The notes: generated by a model not told the origin, from the letters alone. A DNA stretch of 17,191 nt from JACRCE01 sp038043305 (GCA_038043305.1 JBBTCG010000066.1:1-17191); one strand, 5' to 3'. Counted from the stretch's first letter, positions 5,251 through 13,492 are shown. Numbers and translations are program-made.

Positions 5251-7770
5251 TCAACCAAGCCTTGTTATGCTTACCATCGCACCTGCGCGTCCGCGTGAGA
5301 AAAATCTGTTTACAGGCGTGTCCGGGAAGTTCTCGGCTATAAAGACCACGCCTTTTTTGCTGCCGCGTCTTATGATAACCTTCATGTCCGACTCATACAC
5401 CCTGCCCTTGACCCTCACGATCGAGCCGCTTTTTACGCCCATCTCGTCGGCGTCCTCATGGCTTATCTCCACGACCGCGGCGCGGAGAAGCCCTGAAAGA
5501 GAGGCGGAGTTGGAGGACAGCGCGCCGGAATGGAACAGATGGTTCCCGGTCATCAGAGTGAAGGGATAGGCATCCGTCTCCTCAGATGGCGACGCTCCCC
5601 CGCGCCATGCGGAAAAACCGTGCGCTGGGGCGCTCGAACCGCCCACGAGCGCCTCTTTATTATCAAGCTTGTTGTCAATGTTCCTTTTGTTGTTGAAGGC
5701 AAGGTCTACGTCCTTATACATGTGTGCCTGTTGCCGTATCTCGTCGAATACGAGAGAGGCGTTCTTTGGCCCGAACGACCGGTCAAAGGATTCGCCGATT
5801 GCGCGGATTATGTCAAGGTCGCGCTTTGCCTTGCCGGGCGGGTTTTTGAGCCGCCTTATCGTCTGCACCCTGCCCTCCTGATTGGTGAACGCGCCGTCCT
5901 TTTCGGCAAAGGCCGCGCTTGGAAGCACCACGTTGGCAAGGCGCCCCGTATCCGTCAGAAACATATCCTGCACCACGAGAAATTTGAGCGCGGCAAGCGC
6001 CACCCTCGCATGTTCGGCGTCAGGGTACATGGAGGCTATGTCAACTCCTGCGACATACATGGCGTCAAGATTACGCTTCTCAGCCGCTTGAAGCTGTGCA
6101 TGGGTCCCCATGCCGCGCCCGGCAATCGCCCTGTAACCCGGTCCGAATCCCGGGTGCACCCCCATCTCCCACGCGCCGCGCTGGTTGCATCTGTCAAGGA
6201 GCGGCAGTATCCTGAGTTTTTTACCGAGCGACTTTACCAGCACGTCCTTCAACAAATCAAGCCCCTCTATGCCTTCAGGGAAACGTAAAAATTCGGTCCC
6301 AGCGAGGATGCTTATGCTCTGAGCGTTTTTAAGGCCGTCTGCAATGCGTTTTATGGCTTCAAGAGATACGCCGGATGAGGCCGCGCACTCCTTTAGCTTG
6401 GTTTCCTTGATGGCGTTAAGCGCCGCGCTTAACGACAGGTTGTTTTCATTGAGCGTCAGGATTATGGCCTTCAAAAGCGCGCCCTCGGCGGCCGGATTAT
6501 GGCGGATGGACGTCTGTGCCGAACTATCCAGCTTCATGGCGCGCGGAGAGGCGATAATAAGATTCATCCTCCTGCCCGAGGATATGCGCCTTATGATGTA
6601 ATCCGTGACCGGATTTTCCTCGCTCACCTGCGAGCCGATGACAAGTACCGTATCAGAGTCCATGCAGTCGAACACGGAAACCCCGCCCTCGTTCATACCC
6701 GTCGCCTTTATGAAGGCCTCGACGCCGGATGAGTCCCACCTTGCGCTTGAATCCACGTTGGGACTGCCCAGTATCTCCCTGAATAGCTTCTGAAAGAGAT
6801 ACAACTCCTCGTTGGTAAGCCTTGGCGAGGCCACGCCGCCGATGCGCGGGCCTGCAAAGGCCGATAGGTTTTCCTTTATTATTGCAATGGCATCCTCCCA
6901 TGTGCAAGGGACAAGTACGCCGTCTTTTCTTACAAGCGGGGTGGCGAGCCTCTCGGAGTTGCCGATGAAGTCAAAGCCGAACCTGCCACGGCTGCAAAGC
7001 GTTTCGCTGTTGACGCCTACGCCGTGCTGCGCCCTTGCCCTTACTACAACCCCGTCCCTCTCCTCTATGACCATCCTGCAGCCGGTGGCGCAGTAGGGAC
7101 AAACCGTGTCGGCCGACTTCAGATCCCACGGCCTTGTCTTGTACCTGTACGGGAGACGCATGAAACAGCCGACCGGGCAGACCTCTATGCAGTTGCCGTC
7201 CTGATCGCAGTCGAGGAGCGACTTGAGAAAACTCGTCTCCTCCTGATGATCTCCCCTGCCTACGGAACCCAGTACGCCTACCCCTACCACCTCGCGGCAA
7301 ACGCGCACGCACTTGGTGCACTGCACGCACCTGTTGGAGTTTTTTATTATCACCGGACTTAATGCGTAGTCCTTTTCGTGGAACTTGAACTTGGTCTCCG
7401 CGTGAGCGCCCTTTGCCGGGCCGTACTTATAAACCATGTCCTGAAGCTCGCACTCCCCGGCCTTGTCGCACACGGGACAGTCCATGGCGTGGTTGGCAAG
7501 CAAAAACTCCAACACCCCTGCCCTCGCCGCCGTAACGGTCGCCGAATCGGTAAGGATGCTCATGCCGTGAAGCACGGGCGTGATGCACGAGGGCTGGAGC
7601 TTCTTTTGCCCCTCTATCTCCACGAGGCACATCCTGCACGAGCCAAGCCCCATGAGGTCGGCCTGATAGCAAAAGGTCGGCACCTCGTGCCCCGCGTCCC
7701 GCGCGGCCTCAAGTATGAGGGTGTTGTCCGCTACGGTTATCTCTTTTCCGTTTATCTTGACTGTTACCAT
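5251..7770 (-). CDS. nuoG: NADH-quinone oxidoreductase subunit G
   Basis: An 839-residue Fe-S subunit of the peripheral arm. Cluster ligands read cleanly: N1b [2Fe-2S] C34-x10-C45-x2-C48-x13-C62; N5 with histidine ligand H94-x3-C98-x2-C101-x5-C107; N4 region C148/C151/C154 with C198 (also C158, C188, C194, C202); and the off-path N7 site C224-x2-C227-x3-C231-x27-C259 (CPYCATGC...C). N7 is found in E. coli and Thermus NuoG but missing in many others. The rest (about 260-839) is the molybdopterin-oxidoreductase-like domain, ending in a molydop-binding-like barrel (PFTLMTGNHLFHSG onward). A low-complexity linker (about 725-745) precedes that barrel. The ATG at 7770 abuts the assembly gap but aligns with the usual NuoG N-terminus, so the gene appears complete. 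Confidence 0.95.
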   Translation of the reverse strand: MVTVKINGKEITVADNTLILEAARDAGHEVPTFCYQADLMGLGSCRMCLVEIEGQKKLQPSCITPVLHGMSILTDSATVTAARAGVLEFLLANHAMDCPVCDKAGECELQDMVYKYGPAKGAHAETKFKFHEKDYALSPVIIKNSNRCVQCTKCVRVCREVVGVGVLGSVGRGDHQEETSFLKSLLDCDQDGNCIEVCPVGCFMRLPYRYKTRPWDLKSADTVCPYCATGCRMVIEERDGVVVRARAQHGVGVNSETLCSRGRFGFDFIGNSERLATPLVRKDGVLVPCTWEDAIAIIKENLSAFAGPRIGGVASPRLTNEELYLFQKLFREILGSPNVDSSARWDSSGVEAFIKATGMNEGGVSVFDCMDSDTVLVIGSQVSEENPVTDYIIRRISSGRRMNLIIASPRAMKLDSSAQTSIRHNPAAEGALLKAIILTLNENNLSLSAALNAIKETKLKECAASSGVSLEAIKRIADGLKNAQSISILAGTEFLRFPEGIEGLDLLKDVLVKSLGKKLRILPLLDRCNQRGAWEMGVHPGFGPGYRAIAGRGMGTHAQLQAAEKRNLDAMYVAGVDIASMYPDAEHARVALAALKFLVVQDMFLTDTGRLANVVLPSAAFAEKDGAFTNQEGRVQTIRRLKNPPGKAKRDLDIIRAIGESFDRSFGPKNASLVFDEIRQQAHMYKDVDLAFNNKRNIDNKLDNKEALVGGSSAPAHGFSAWRGGASPSEETDAYPFTLMTGNHLFHSGALSSNSASLSGLLRAAVVEISHEDADEMGVKSGSIVRVKGRVYESDMKVIIRRGSKKGVVFIAENFPDTPVNRFFSRGRAGAMVSITRLG

Positions 7771-7870
7771 NNNNNNNNNNNNNNNNNNNNNNNNNNNNNN
7801 NNNNNNNNNNNNNNNNNNNNNNNNNNNNNNNNNNNNNNNNNNNNNNNNNNNNNNNNNNNNNNNNNNNNNN
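7771..7870. other. Assembly gap (100 N)
   Basis: Exactly 100 unknown bases between the truncated 3' end of nuoF and the ATG of nuoG. The round number indicates a scaffolding placeholder, so the true distance is unknown and any reading frame drawn through it is artificial. Confidence 0.99.
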
Positions 7871-9092
7871 CAAACTCTTCCCTGAAATTCTTTATAAAGC
7901 CCCGAAGCGCCATGACCGCGCCGTCGCCGAGCGGGCAAAACGTCCTGCCGAATATGTTGGTGCAAAGGCGCTCAAGAAGCTCAACGTCGCCAACCCTTCC
8001 CTCACCGTGCTCAAGGCGCTTCAATACCTTGGTGAGCCACGGGGTGCCATCTCTACAGGGGGTGCACTTGCCGCAGGATTCGTGGCTGAAGAACCTGTTG
8101 ATTATATAAGCCGTCTTGACCATGCACACGGATGAGTCCATCACTATGACGGCGCCGCTCCCCAGCATGCTGCCCTTTGCGGCAAGCGAATCAAAGTCCA
8201 GCTTCGTGTCAAGGTCGTTTTCGTTGAGCATCGGGGCGCTGACGCCTCCGGGTATGACCGCCTTTAACGGCCTGTCAGAGGACATCCCGCCGCAGTGGTC
8301 GAATATAAGCTCCCTCAAGGTGGCCCCCATCGGCAGTTCATAGAGTCCCGGTTTTTTCACGTGTCCGCTGACGCCGAATATCTTAGTCCCGGGGCTTTTC
8401 TCAGTCCCGATTGAGGAAAACCACTTTGCGCCCCTTGATATTATGGCGGGAATACACGAGAGCGTCTCGACGTTGTTTATGACCGTCGGCTTTCCGTAAA
8501 GTCCGGACAGCGCAGGGAAAGGAGGCTTCTTCCTTGGTTGCCCCCTATAACCCTCTATGGACTCCAAAAGCGCCGTCTCCTCGCCGCATATATACGCGCC
8601 AAAGCCCCTGTGAACGTACATGTCATGCGAAAAACCGGAACCGAGGACGTTCTTTCCGAGAAACCCCAAGGCATAAGCCTCTTTTATCGCGGCGTCAAGC
8701 CTCTTTGCGCCAAAGGCGAACTCGCCCCTTATATAGATGTAGCTCTTGGAAGCGCCAAAGGCAAAGCTCGCTATGATCATGCCCTCTATGAGAAGGTGCG
8801 GGTCAAAATCAATTATGCCCCTGTCCTTGAACGTGCCCGGCTCGCCCTCGTCCGCGTTGCAGCACAAAAACTTAGGGATAGTCGGGTCTTTCGGGATGAA
8901 GCTCCATTTCAGCCCGGTTGGAAACCCGGCCCCGCCGCGCCCGCGAAGCCCGGAGTCCTTGACCGTCTGGATGATCTGGTCGGGCTGCGTCTTTATGGCC
9001 GAGGCAAGGGCAGCGTAGCCGCCCCCCGCGATATAAACGTCTATCTTGTGGGCCTCGGGGTTGCCGTAATTTTTAAGAAGCACCTTTTCCAT
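7871..9092 (-). CDS. nuoF: NADH-quinone oxidoreductase subunit F (3' end lost in assembly gap)
   Basis: The NADH- and FMN-binding subunit, where hydride enters complex I. About 407 residues are visible. The FMN/NADH-binding glycine motif GLRGRGGAGFPTGLKW is at 48-63, the acidic DEGEPGTFKDR at 81-91, and GAYICGEETALLESIEG at 165-181. The N3 [4Fe-4S] ligands are C340-x2-C343-x2-C346 (ESCGKCTPCRDGT) and C386 (TFCPLGDGA). The typical length is about 430-445, so the last few dozen residues and the stop codon fall in the N gap. The ATG at 9092 is 18 bases after the nuoE stop, with AGGA upstream at a rather long spacing. Confidence 0.95.
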
Positions 9093-9110
9093 TGTATATT
9101 GCGTCCTGAG

Positions 9111-9587
9111 TTACTTGAATCCGTTCAGTATCTCGTCAATCTTTCCTTCAGTAAGATTTTCGTAGTAGTCGTCGTCTATCTGCATCATTGGAGCGGTGCC
9201 GCATGAGCCAAGGCACTCAGCGGTTGAGAGCGTGAACTTGTTGTCAGCCGTGGTCTCGCCGGTCTTTACCCTGAGCGTCCTTTCAAGATACGCGATGATA
9301 TGCTCGGCCCCGAGGAGCGAACAGGATATGTTCCTGCATACCCATATATGATGAGCGCCTGCCGGCTTTTGTATGCGGTACATCGTATAAAAGGACGCGG
9401 CGGCATTGACCTCTACCGGGCGCATGTCGAGCATCACGGCTATCTCGTCGAGCGCCTCTTTGGTAAGATGGCCGTCCTGGGCCTCCTGCGCTATCCTCAG
9501 GACGTCCATGACCGCTGAACGGCCGTTCGGATACTTGGCGCGCACCGCGTCTATCTCATTCTTGACTTTACTGAGTATCTCTGACAT
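9111..9587 (-). CDS. nuoE: NADH-quinone oxidoreductase subunit E (24 kDa-type)
   Basis: A 158-residue thioredoxin-fold subunit carrying cluster N1a. The four ligands have classic spacing: C84-x4-C89 (VCRNISCSLLG) and C125-x3-C129 (AECLGSCGTAPMM). It pairs with NuoF to form the NADH dehydrogenase module. The start at 9587 was chosen over one 16 codons upstream because the upstream version would overlap the end of nuoD in another frame, while a GGGA site sits 8 bases before this ATG and the resulting N-terminus (MSEILSKVKNEIDAVRAKYP) is family-like. It begins 16 bases after nuoD ends. Confidence 0.95.
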   Translation of the reverse strand: MSEILSKVKNEIDAVRAKYPNGRSAVMDVLRIAQEAQDGHLTKEALDEIAVMLDMRPVEVNAAASFYTMYRIQKPAGAHHIWVCRNISCSLLGAEHIIAYLERTLRVKTGETTADNKFTLSTAECLGSCGTAPMMQIDDDYYENLTEGKIDEILNGFK

Positions 9588-9603
9588 ATCGCTTATCCCG
9601 GCG

Positions 9604-10794
9604 TTACTTGTCGCACTCCCCAAAAACAGGGTCAAGGCTTGATATGATGGCTATTACGTCGGACAGATACCTGCCGGTTGCCAAATGATTTATGGTTTGC
9701 AAGTTCATAAACGACGGCGCTCGTATCTTGAGCCTGTATGGCCTCTCGCTCCCGTCGCTTACGATATAAACGCCAAGCTCGCCTTTCGGAGCCTCTATCG
9801 CCGAATATATCTCTCCCTTTGGGACCTTAAAGCCGTGGGAGACGTACTTGAAGTGGTGAATCAAGCTCTCCATGTTCTTATAGACGTCCGGCTTTGGCGG
9901 AGGAACTATATGCGGGTCGTCAACCGCAAATGGCCCGTCAGGCATCTCGTTGACCGCCTGTCTTATGATGCGTGCCGCCTGCCGCATCTCCTCCATCCTC
10001 ACCGCGTAACGGTCAAAGCAGTCTCCGTTCGCCCCGGTAGGCACGTCGAATTCGAACCTGTCGTACACGAGATACGGCTCGTCTTTTCTTATGTCCCACC
10101 TGACGCCGCTTGCGCGAAGCGCCGGGCCGGTCAGACCAAGGGCAACCGCGTCGTCGGCTGAAATGACGCCCACGCCCTTGTTCCTCTTTATCCATATCCT
10201 ATTGCCGGTAAGTATGGTCTCGTACTCGTCAAGCCTGTCCGGCAGGATGTCAAGAAACTTTAACGTCGCCTCCTTGCACTGAGGCGTAAAGTCGTAGCGC
10301 GCGCCGCCCACGCGCAGATAGGTCAGGGTCATGCGCGATCCGCAAAGCATCTCAAAGATGTCGAGGATAATCTCCCTCTCGCGCATGGCGTAAAGCAGTA
10401 TTGACATGGCGCCGAGGTCGAGCGCCCACGCGCCGATGGCGAGAAGGTGCGAGGCAATCCTTGAAAGCTCCGCGGCCACGACCCGTATATACTTGGCGCG
10501 ATCGGGAATCTCAAGGTCAAGGAGCTTTTCAACCGCCTGAACGTAGGCAAGGTTGTTGCTCATGGCCGCCATGTAGTCGAGCCTGTCGGTATACGGGACG
10601 AACTGGTGGTACAGGAGGCCTTCGGCTATCTTCTCCGTGCCCCTGTGCAGATACCCGATGTCAGGCAAGGCCCTGAGTATCTTCTCGCCGTCCAACTCGA
10701 GCACAAGATGCAGCACCCCGTGCGTGGACGGATGCTGAGGCCCCATGTGCATCGTTACAACGTTTGAGCTTATTATTTCGTCGCGTTCTGACAT
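9604..10794 (-). CDS. nuoD: NADH-quinone oxidoreductase subunit D (49 kDa-type)
   Basis: A 396-residue subunit related to the large subunit of NiFe hydrogenases; with NuoB it builds the quinone-binding cavity. The N-terminal MGPQHPSTHGVLHLVLELDG (17-36) is diagnostic, and the C-terminus closes with the conserved SSLDPVFGECDK. H25 (PSTHG) and Y74 (RLDYMAAMSN) probably correspond to the quinone-headgroup His and Tyr known from Thermus Nqo4. The hydrogenase-type Cys ligands are absent, as normal for NuoD. It is separate from nuoC, not fused as in E. coli. The upstream ribosome-binding site is poor, so it probably relies on coupling to nuoC 20 bases upstream. Confidence 0.96.
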   Translation of the reverse strand: MSERDEIISSNVVTMHMGPQHPSTHGVLHLVLELDGEKILRALPDIGYLHRGTEKIAEGLLYHQFVPYTDRLDYMAAMSNNLAYVQAVEKLLDLEIPDRAKYIRVVAAELSRIASHLLAIGAWALDLGAMSILLYAMREREIILDIFEMLCGSRMTLTYLRVGGARYDFTPQCKEATLKFLDILPDRLDEYETILTGNRIWIKRNKGVGVISADDAVALGLTGPALRASGVRWDIRKDEPYLVYDRFEFDVPTGANGDCFDRYAVRMEEMRQAARIIRQAVNEMPDGPFAVDDPHIVPPPKPDVYKNMESLIHHFKYVSHGFKVPKGEIYSAIEAPKGELGVYIVSDGSERPYRLKIRAPSFMNLQTINHLATGRYLSDVIAIISSLDPVFGECDK

Positions 10795-10814
10795 TTCAAG
10801 TATTTGGCTGCCAT

Positions 10815-11312
10815 TTATGAGTCTTCCTTCTCAACGCCGTACGGGTTAAATTTGTCCTTAAAGCCCCTAAGCGGATAGTCCTTCCTAAGGGGATGCCCTT
10901 CCCAGTCCTCGGCCATGTAGATGCGCTTCAAGTCGGGGTGGCCGTCAAAGACCACGCCGAACATATCGAATATCTCGCGCTCAGGCCAATTAGCCCCCGC
11001 CCATATATGCGTAACCGATGGCACATGTTCGCCGTCGCCAACCCTTACCTTTATCCTCAGCCTGTGCTTTTTCTGGATGGAATAGAGGTGATAGACCACC
11101 TCAAAACGCTGCGCCTCGCCCATGTAATCAACGCCAATCACGTCAACAAGGCAGTTCATCCTTACGGCCGGGTCCGTCTTGACGAAGTTCAGTATCTTCG
11201 TGAGCGAGGCAATCTTCACGAGATGAGTCACCTCGCCCCTGAAGACCACCGTGTCAATGACGTCGTCGCCGAAGGTGTCCCTGATTTTCTGTATCAATGT
11301 CGAATCGTTCAT
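10815..11312 (-). CDS. nuoC: NADH-quinone oxidoreductase subunit C (30 kDa-type)
   Basis: A 165-residue peripheral-arm subunit without cofactors that stabilises NuoD. The family signature lies at about 109-149: ERE(IF)DMFGVVFDGHPDLKR followed by DWEGHPLRKDYPLRGF. The length is at the short end of the family, as usual when C and D are separate genes. It begins at the ATG at 11312, 43 bases after nuoB, with a weak AGGCG site. Confidence 0.95.
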   Translation of the reverse strand: MNDSTLIQKIRDTFGDDVIDTVVFRGEVTHLVKIASLTKILNFVKTDPAVRMNCLVDVIGVDYMGEAQRFEVVYHLYSIQKKHRLRIKVRVGDGEHVPSVTHIWAGANWPEREIFDMFGVVFDGHPDLKRIYMAEDWEGHPLRKDYPLRGFKDKFNPYGVEKEDS

Positions 11313-11355
11313 ATCGCCTATCTCTCATAAAAGCGCTTTGCTCGGCGCTCTGGAC

Positions 11356-11964
11356 TTACCTGTGCCTGCTCCTGCACGCCTCCCCGTGTACCGAGGCGGT
11401 GCATTGGCCGAACTTTCTTTCATCCACGACGTAGGGGTTTTCCTTTTTTATCTTTTCCATTAGCTGCAAAAATCCGAAAAGGAGCGCGTCCGGTCTCGGC
11501 GGACAGCCCGGCACGTATACGTCCACCGGCACGACAAGGTCCGTGCCCTGAACCACTGAATAGGTGTTGTACGGCCCGCCTGACGAGGCGCACCCGCCCA
11601 TTGCAATGACCCAGCGCGGCTCAGGCATCTGGTCATAGAGCCTTTTGACCACCGGCGCTATCTTTTTTGTCATTGTTCCGGCGACGACCATGACGTCGGA
11701 CTGGCGCGGAGAAGGACGGAAGACTATACCCAGCCTGTCCGTGTCGTAACGAGAACACCCGGCGGCAATCATCTCTATGGCGCAGCAGGCAAGACCAAAG
11801 GTCATGGGCCAGAGAGAGGACGCACGCCCCCAATTGGCCACGTGGCCGGTGATGGGATTATGCTTGATATTGTCAACGAGCGGGTTGTTGCGAAGAATAT
11901 CGGCAATCCCGTCAATCGTCGTGAACAGGATGCCTTCGTGCGTCCCGTTGTTGCCCTTGATCAT
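11356..11964 (-). CDS. nuoB: NADH-quinone oxidoreductase subunit B (N2 cluster)
   Basis: A 202-residue subunit that carries the terminal [4Fe-4S] cluster N2, which reduces quinone. Ligands are the tandem C60-C61 (FGLACCAIEM), C125 (GGCASSGGPYNTY) and C154 (VPGCPPRPDALL), all present. The invariant FRPSPRQSDVMVVAGTMTKK segment (82-101) is intact. The C-terminal tail (FGQCTASVHGEACRSRHR) is basic and Cys-containing, and less conserved. The gene follows nuoA after a 79-base spacer containing a hairpin and short direct repeats; AAGGAAC lies just upstream of the ATG at 11964. Confidence 0.96.
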   Translation of the reverse strand: MIKGNNGTHEGILFTTIDGIADILRNNPLVDNIKHNPITGHVANWGRASSLWPMTFGLACCAIEMIAAGCSRYDTDRLGIVFRPSPRQSDVMVVAGTMTKKIAPVVKRLYDQMPEPRWVIAMGGCASSGGPYNTYSVVQGTDLVVPVDVYVPGCPPRPDALLFGFLQLMEKIKKENPYVVDERKFGQCTASVHGEACRSRHR

Positions 11965-11982
11965 GAACCGTTCCTTTTTCCC

Positions 11983-12016
11983 GGCTGTCAGTTGAGTTGG
12001 ACAACCACAAACAGCC
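11983..12016 (-). promoter_or_regulatory. Hairpin with direct repeats in the nuoA-nuoB spacer
   Basis: In the transcript, GGCTGT pairs with ACAGCC and an inner GTTG pairs with CAAC around a 7-base loop, ending about 18 bases before the nuoB start. An imperfect 17-base direct repeat, TCAGTTGAG(TT/CC)GGACAA, occurs at 11988-12004 and 12022-12038 (34-base period). There is no U tract, so it is not a terminator. It may be an RNA processing or stability element, or a remnant of a small duplication. Confidence 0.45.
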
Positions 12017-12043
12017 TTCCATCAGTTGAGCCGGACAAACACG

Positions 12044-12409
12044 TCAAATCCAGTCGAGCGCGCCCTTCACCCATGCGTAAACAAGTCCGAGCGCAAGCAC
12101 CGCCACGAATATGACCATCTCGACGAAGACGAACATGGATATTGATTTATCGTTCAGGATCGCGGCCCACGGAAAAAGATAGAGCGTTTCAACGTCGAAT
12201 ACGATGAACAGGATTGCGATTATGAAGAAGTGTATCTTGAACTGTCCCCTGTTGGCCTCGCCTATCGGCTCCATGCCGCACTCCCAGGGAGCGAGCTTTT
12301 CGCGGTACGGGTTTCTTGGCTGCATGACGTAGCTGGCCACGAGCGCGCCTATGCCAAGGAGGCTCACAAACCCTATCATTATAAGAACGGCAAGATAAGA
12401 GATAAGCAT
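12044..12409 (-). CDS. nuoA: NADH-quinone oxidoreductase subunit A
   Basis: A 121-residue, three-helix membrane subunit and the first gene of the operon. Diagnostic segments are PWECGMEPIGEANRGQFKI (41-59), containing the conserved Cys of the TM1-TM2 loop near the quinone site, and FIVFDVETLYLFPWA (68-82) with the membrane-embedded Asp and Glu. The length is typical. The ATG at 12409 has GGGAG 4 bases upstream. The promoter and an operator-like palindrome lie within 105 bases upstream. Confidence 0.96.
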   Translation of the reverse strand: MLISYLAVLIMIGFVSLLGIGALVASYVMQPRNPYREKLAPWECGMEPIGEANRGQFKIHFFIIAILFIVFDVETLYLFPWAAILNDKSISMFVFVEMVIFVAVLALGLVYAWVKGALDWI

Positions 12410-12457
12410 AATACTCCCTTCGCAGTCCCTACGATACCGGCTTCACGCGCACAACCG

Positions 12458-12473
12458 CTTAAACACATTTAAG
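12458..12473. promoter_or_regulatory. Operator-like palindrome downstream of the nuo promoter
   Basis: The perfect dyad CTTAAA-CACA-TTTAAG begins about 10 bases downstream of the -10 box, roughly +4 to +20 of the transcript. Its 5-4-5 half-site geometry (TTAAA-N4-TTTAA) resembles CRP/FNR-family operators, but the bases do not match the FNR consensus TTGAT-N4-ATCAA. The binding protein is unknown. Confidence 0.4.
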
Positions 12474-12483
12474 GCAGGCACGC

Positions 12484-12512
12484 ACAATAAAACATCGGGA
12501 AAATTTTGTCAA
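12484..12512 (-). promoter_or_regulatory. Sigma70-type promoter for the nuo operon
   Basis: A perfect -35 box TTGACA (12507-12512) and -10 box TATTGT (12484-12489) are separated by 17 bases, reading towards nuoA. This predicts a start near 12477 and a leader of about 68 bases. It is the only strong promoter pattern I see in the spacer upstream of nuoA. Confidence 0.6.
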
Positions 12513-12554
12513 GGACAAACTTAAAGGCTGAAGGTGGAGCCTGCGCCTTAGTGT

Positions 12555-12580
12555 GCCGTCAGGAGTTTCCTCCTGACGGC
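12555..12580. other. Perfect 11-bp hairpin upstream of the nuo promoter
   Basis: GCCGTCAGGAG and its exact complement surround a 4-base loop. Neither side is followed by a T tract, so it is not a typical intrinsic terminator. It lies 108 bases beyond the amidohydrolase stop and about 43 bases before the nuo -35 box, so it could still end or protect the upstream transcript. Confidence 0.55.
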
Positions 12581-12596
12581 GTCAGCCCCGCAAAAC

Positions 12597-12679
12597 CGGT
12601 TATCAGTTATCGGTAGGCGGTTATCGGTTTAAGGACAATTATTCTTTCACCTTCACCGAGTACCGATAACTGATAACCG
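12597..12679. repeat. Intergenic element R4: 19-bp perfect inverted repeat of CGGTTAT units
   Basis: CGGTTATCAGTTATCGGTA at 12597-12615 is repeated exactly inverted at 12661-12679, with a 45-base spacer. Both arms continue with further 7-base units (CGGTTAT, 12619-12625 in the left arm; ATAACCG, 12680-12686 region in the right). Like R1 and R2 it is built from 7-base CGGTTNN units in opposed arms. It sits just after the amidohydrolase stop. Confidence 0.75.
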
Positions 12680-12688
12680 ATAACCGTT

Positions 12689-13492
12689 TTATAGTTCAAA
12701 AAACCCGGTCATTCTATCCTTGAATATATCGTTCAGCGGGGTAATCCTTTTATCGCGAGCGGTCTTCAGATCAAGGTCAGCCACATGAGCGCACGGCCTT
12801 ATCCTTCCAGCGCGGACAAGCACCTTCCCGTCCGGCGCGGTTATCTGGCTTGTGCCGATAAACCTGAGCCGTTGCCTTAAAACGCGCTCCTCAGTACCAA
12901 CGCGGTTTGCGGTTATCGCATATACCCTGTTTTCCAGCGACCTTGTTATCATGGCCGCCGGACAGTACGGCAGCACAAGGTTTGACGGATGGCAGATTAT
13001 GTCCGCGCCCTTCAACGCAAGCGTCCTCGCGGCCTCCGGGAAGAACCAGTCAAAGCATATCATCATGCCGACCCTTGCCTCGCCCGCTTTATACACCTCG
13101 AACGGCGTATCCCCGGGGCTGAATATCTTTTTTTCATTCCAAAAGAGATGCGCCTTTCTGTACGTGCCGACATGGCCTCTTGGCCCGATGAGCGCCGCTG
13201 AATTATAGACCTTCTTGCCAGACCTCTCGGCAAGCCCGGCAACGATAAAGACGTTGATCTCCTTTGCGGCCTCGATAAGCCTTTTTGCCGCATACCCGCG
13301 CCTTGCGTCCTCCGCAAGGGCATAAGCCTCCTTTGCGGACCTGAACTGATAGCCGGTGGAAAAAAGCTCAGGGAGCACCACGAGCGCAACGCCGGTTGAA
13401 CGACAAAGGGCGCGTATCCTTTCAACCGCGTCGTCAACGTTCCATTGTATATCGCCGAAGCGCGGCGAGGTCTGCACAAAACCGGCCTTCAT
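12689..13492 (-). CDS. Nitrilase-superfamily carbon-nitrogen hydrolase
   Basis: A 267-residue cytoplasmic enzyme of the C-N hydrolase (nitrilase) superfamily, which cleaves non-peptide amide or nitrile C-N bonds through a Glu-Lys-Cys triad. The triad is visible: E42 (VLPELFSTGY), K113 (YRKAHLF) and C146 (MMICFDWFFPE). The length matches the ~270-residue amidase branches (omega-amidase, carbamoyl-putrescine amidase, Nit-like). The substrate cannot be read from the sequence. The start is the ATG at 13492, with AAAGGA upstream at slightly long spacing. A terminator ends only 33 bases upstream of the gene, so expression needs read-through or a promoter overlapping that terminator. Confidence 0.9.
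   Translation of the reverse strand: MKAGFVQTSPRFGDIQWNVDDAVERIRALCRSTGVALVVLPELFSTGYQFRSAKEAYALAEDARRGYAAKRLIEAAKEINVFIVAGLAERSGKKVYNSAALIGPRGHVGTYRKAHLFWNEKKIFSPGDTPFEVYKAGEARVGMMICFDWFFPEAARTLALKGADIICHPSNLVLPYCPAAMITRSLENRVYAITANRVGTEERVLRQRLRFIGTSQITAPDGKVLVRAGRIRPCAHVADLDLKTARDKRITPLNDIFKDRMTGFFEL

Noticed and set aside
5530..6288. 252-codon plus-strand open frame opposite nuoG
   Set aside because: Same reason: a long antisense shadow of nuoG with Arg/His-rich composition and no ribosome-binding site of note.
7378..8109. Plus- and minus-strand open frames running through the N gap
   Set aside because: The Ns are placeholders, so frames crossing them are artificial. The minus-strand one joins a shadow frame of nuoF to nuoG.
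8538..9206. 222-codon plus-strand open frame opposite nuoF/nuoE
   Set aside because: Antisense shadow of the NADH-binding module genes.
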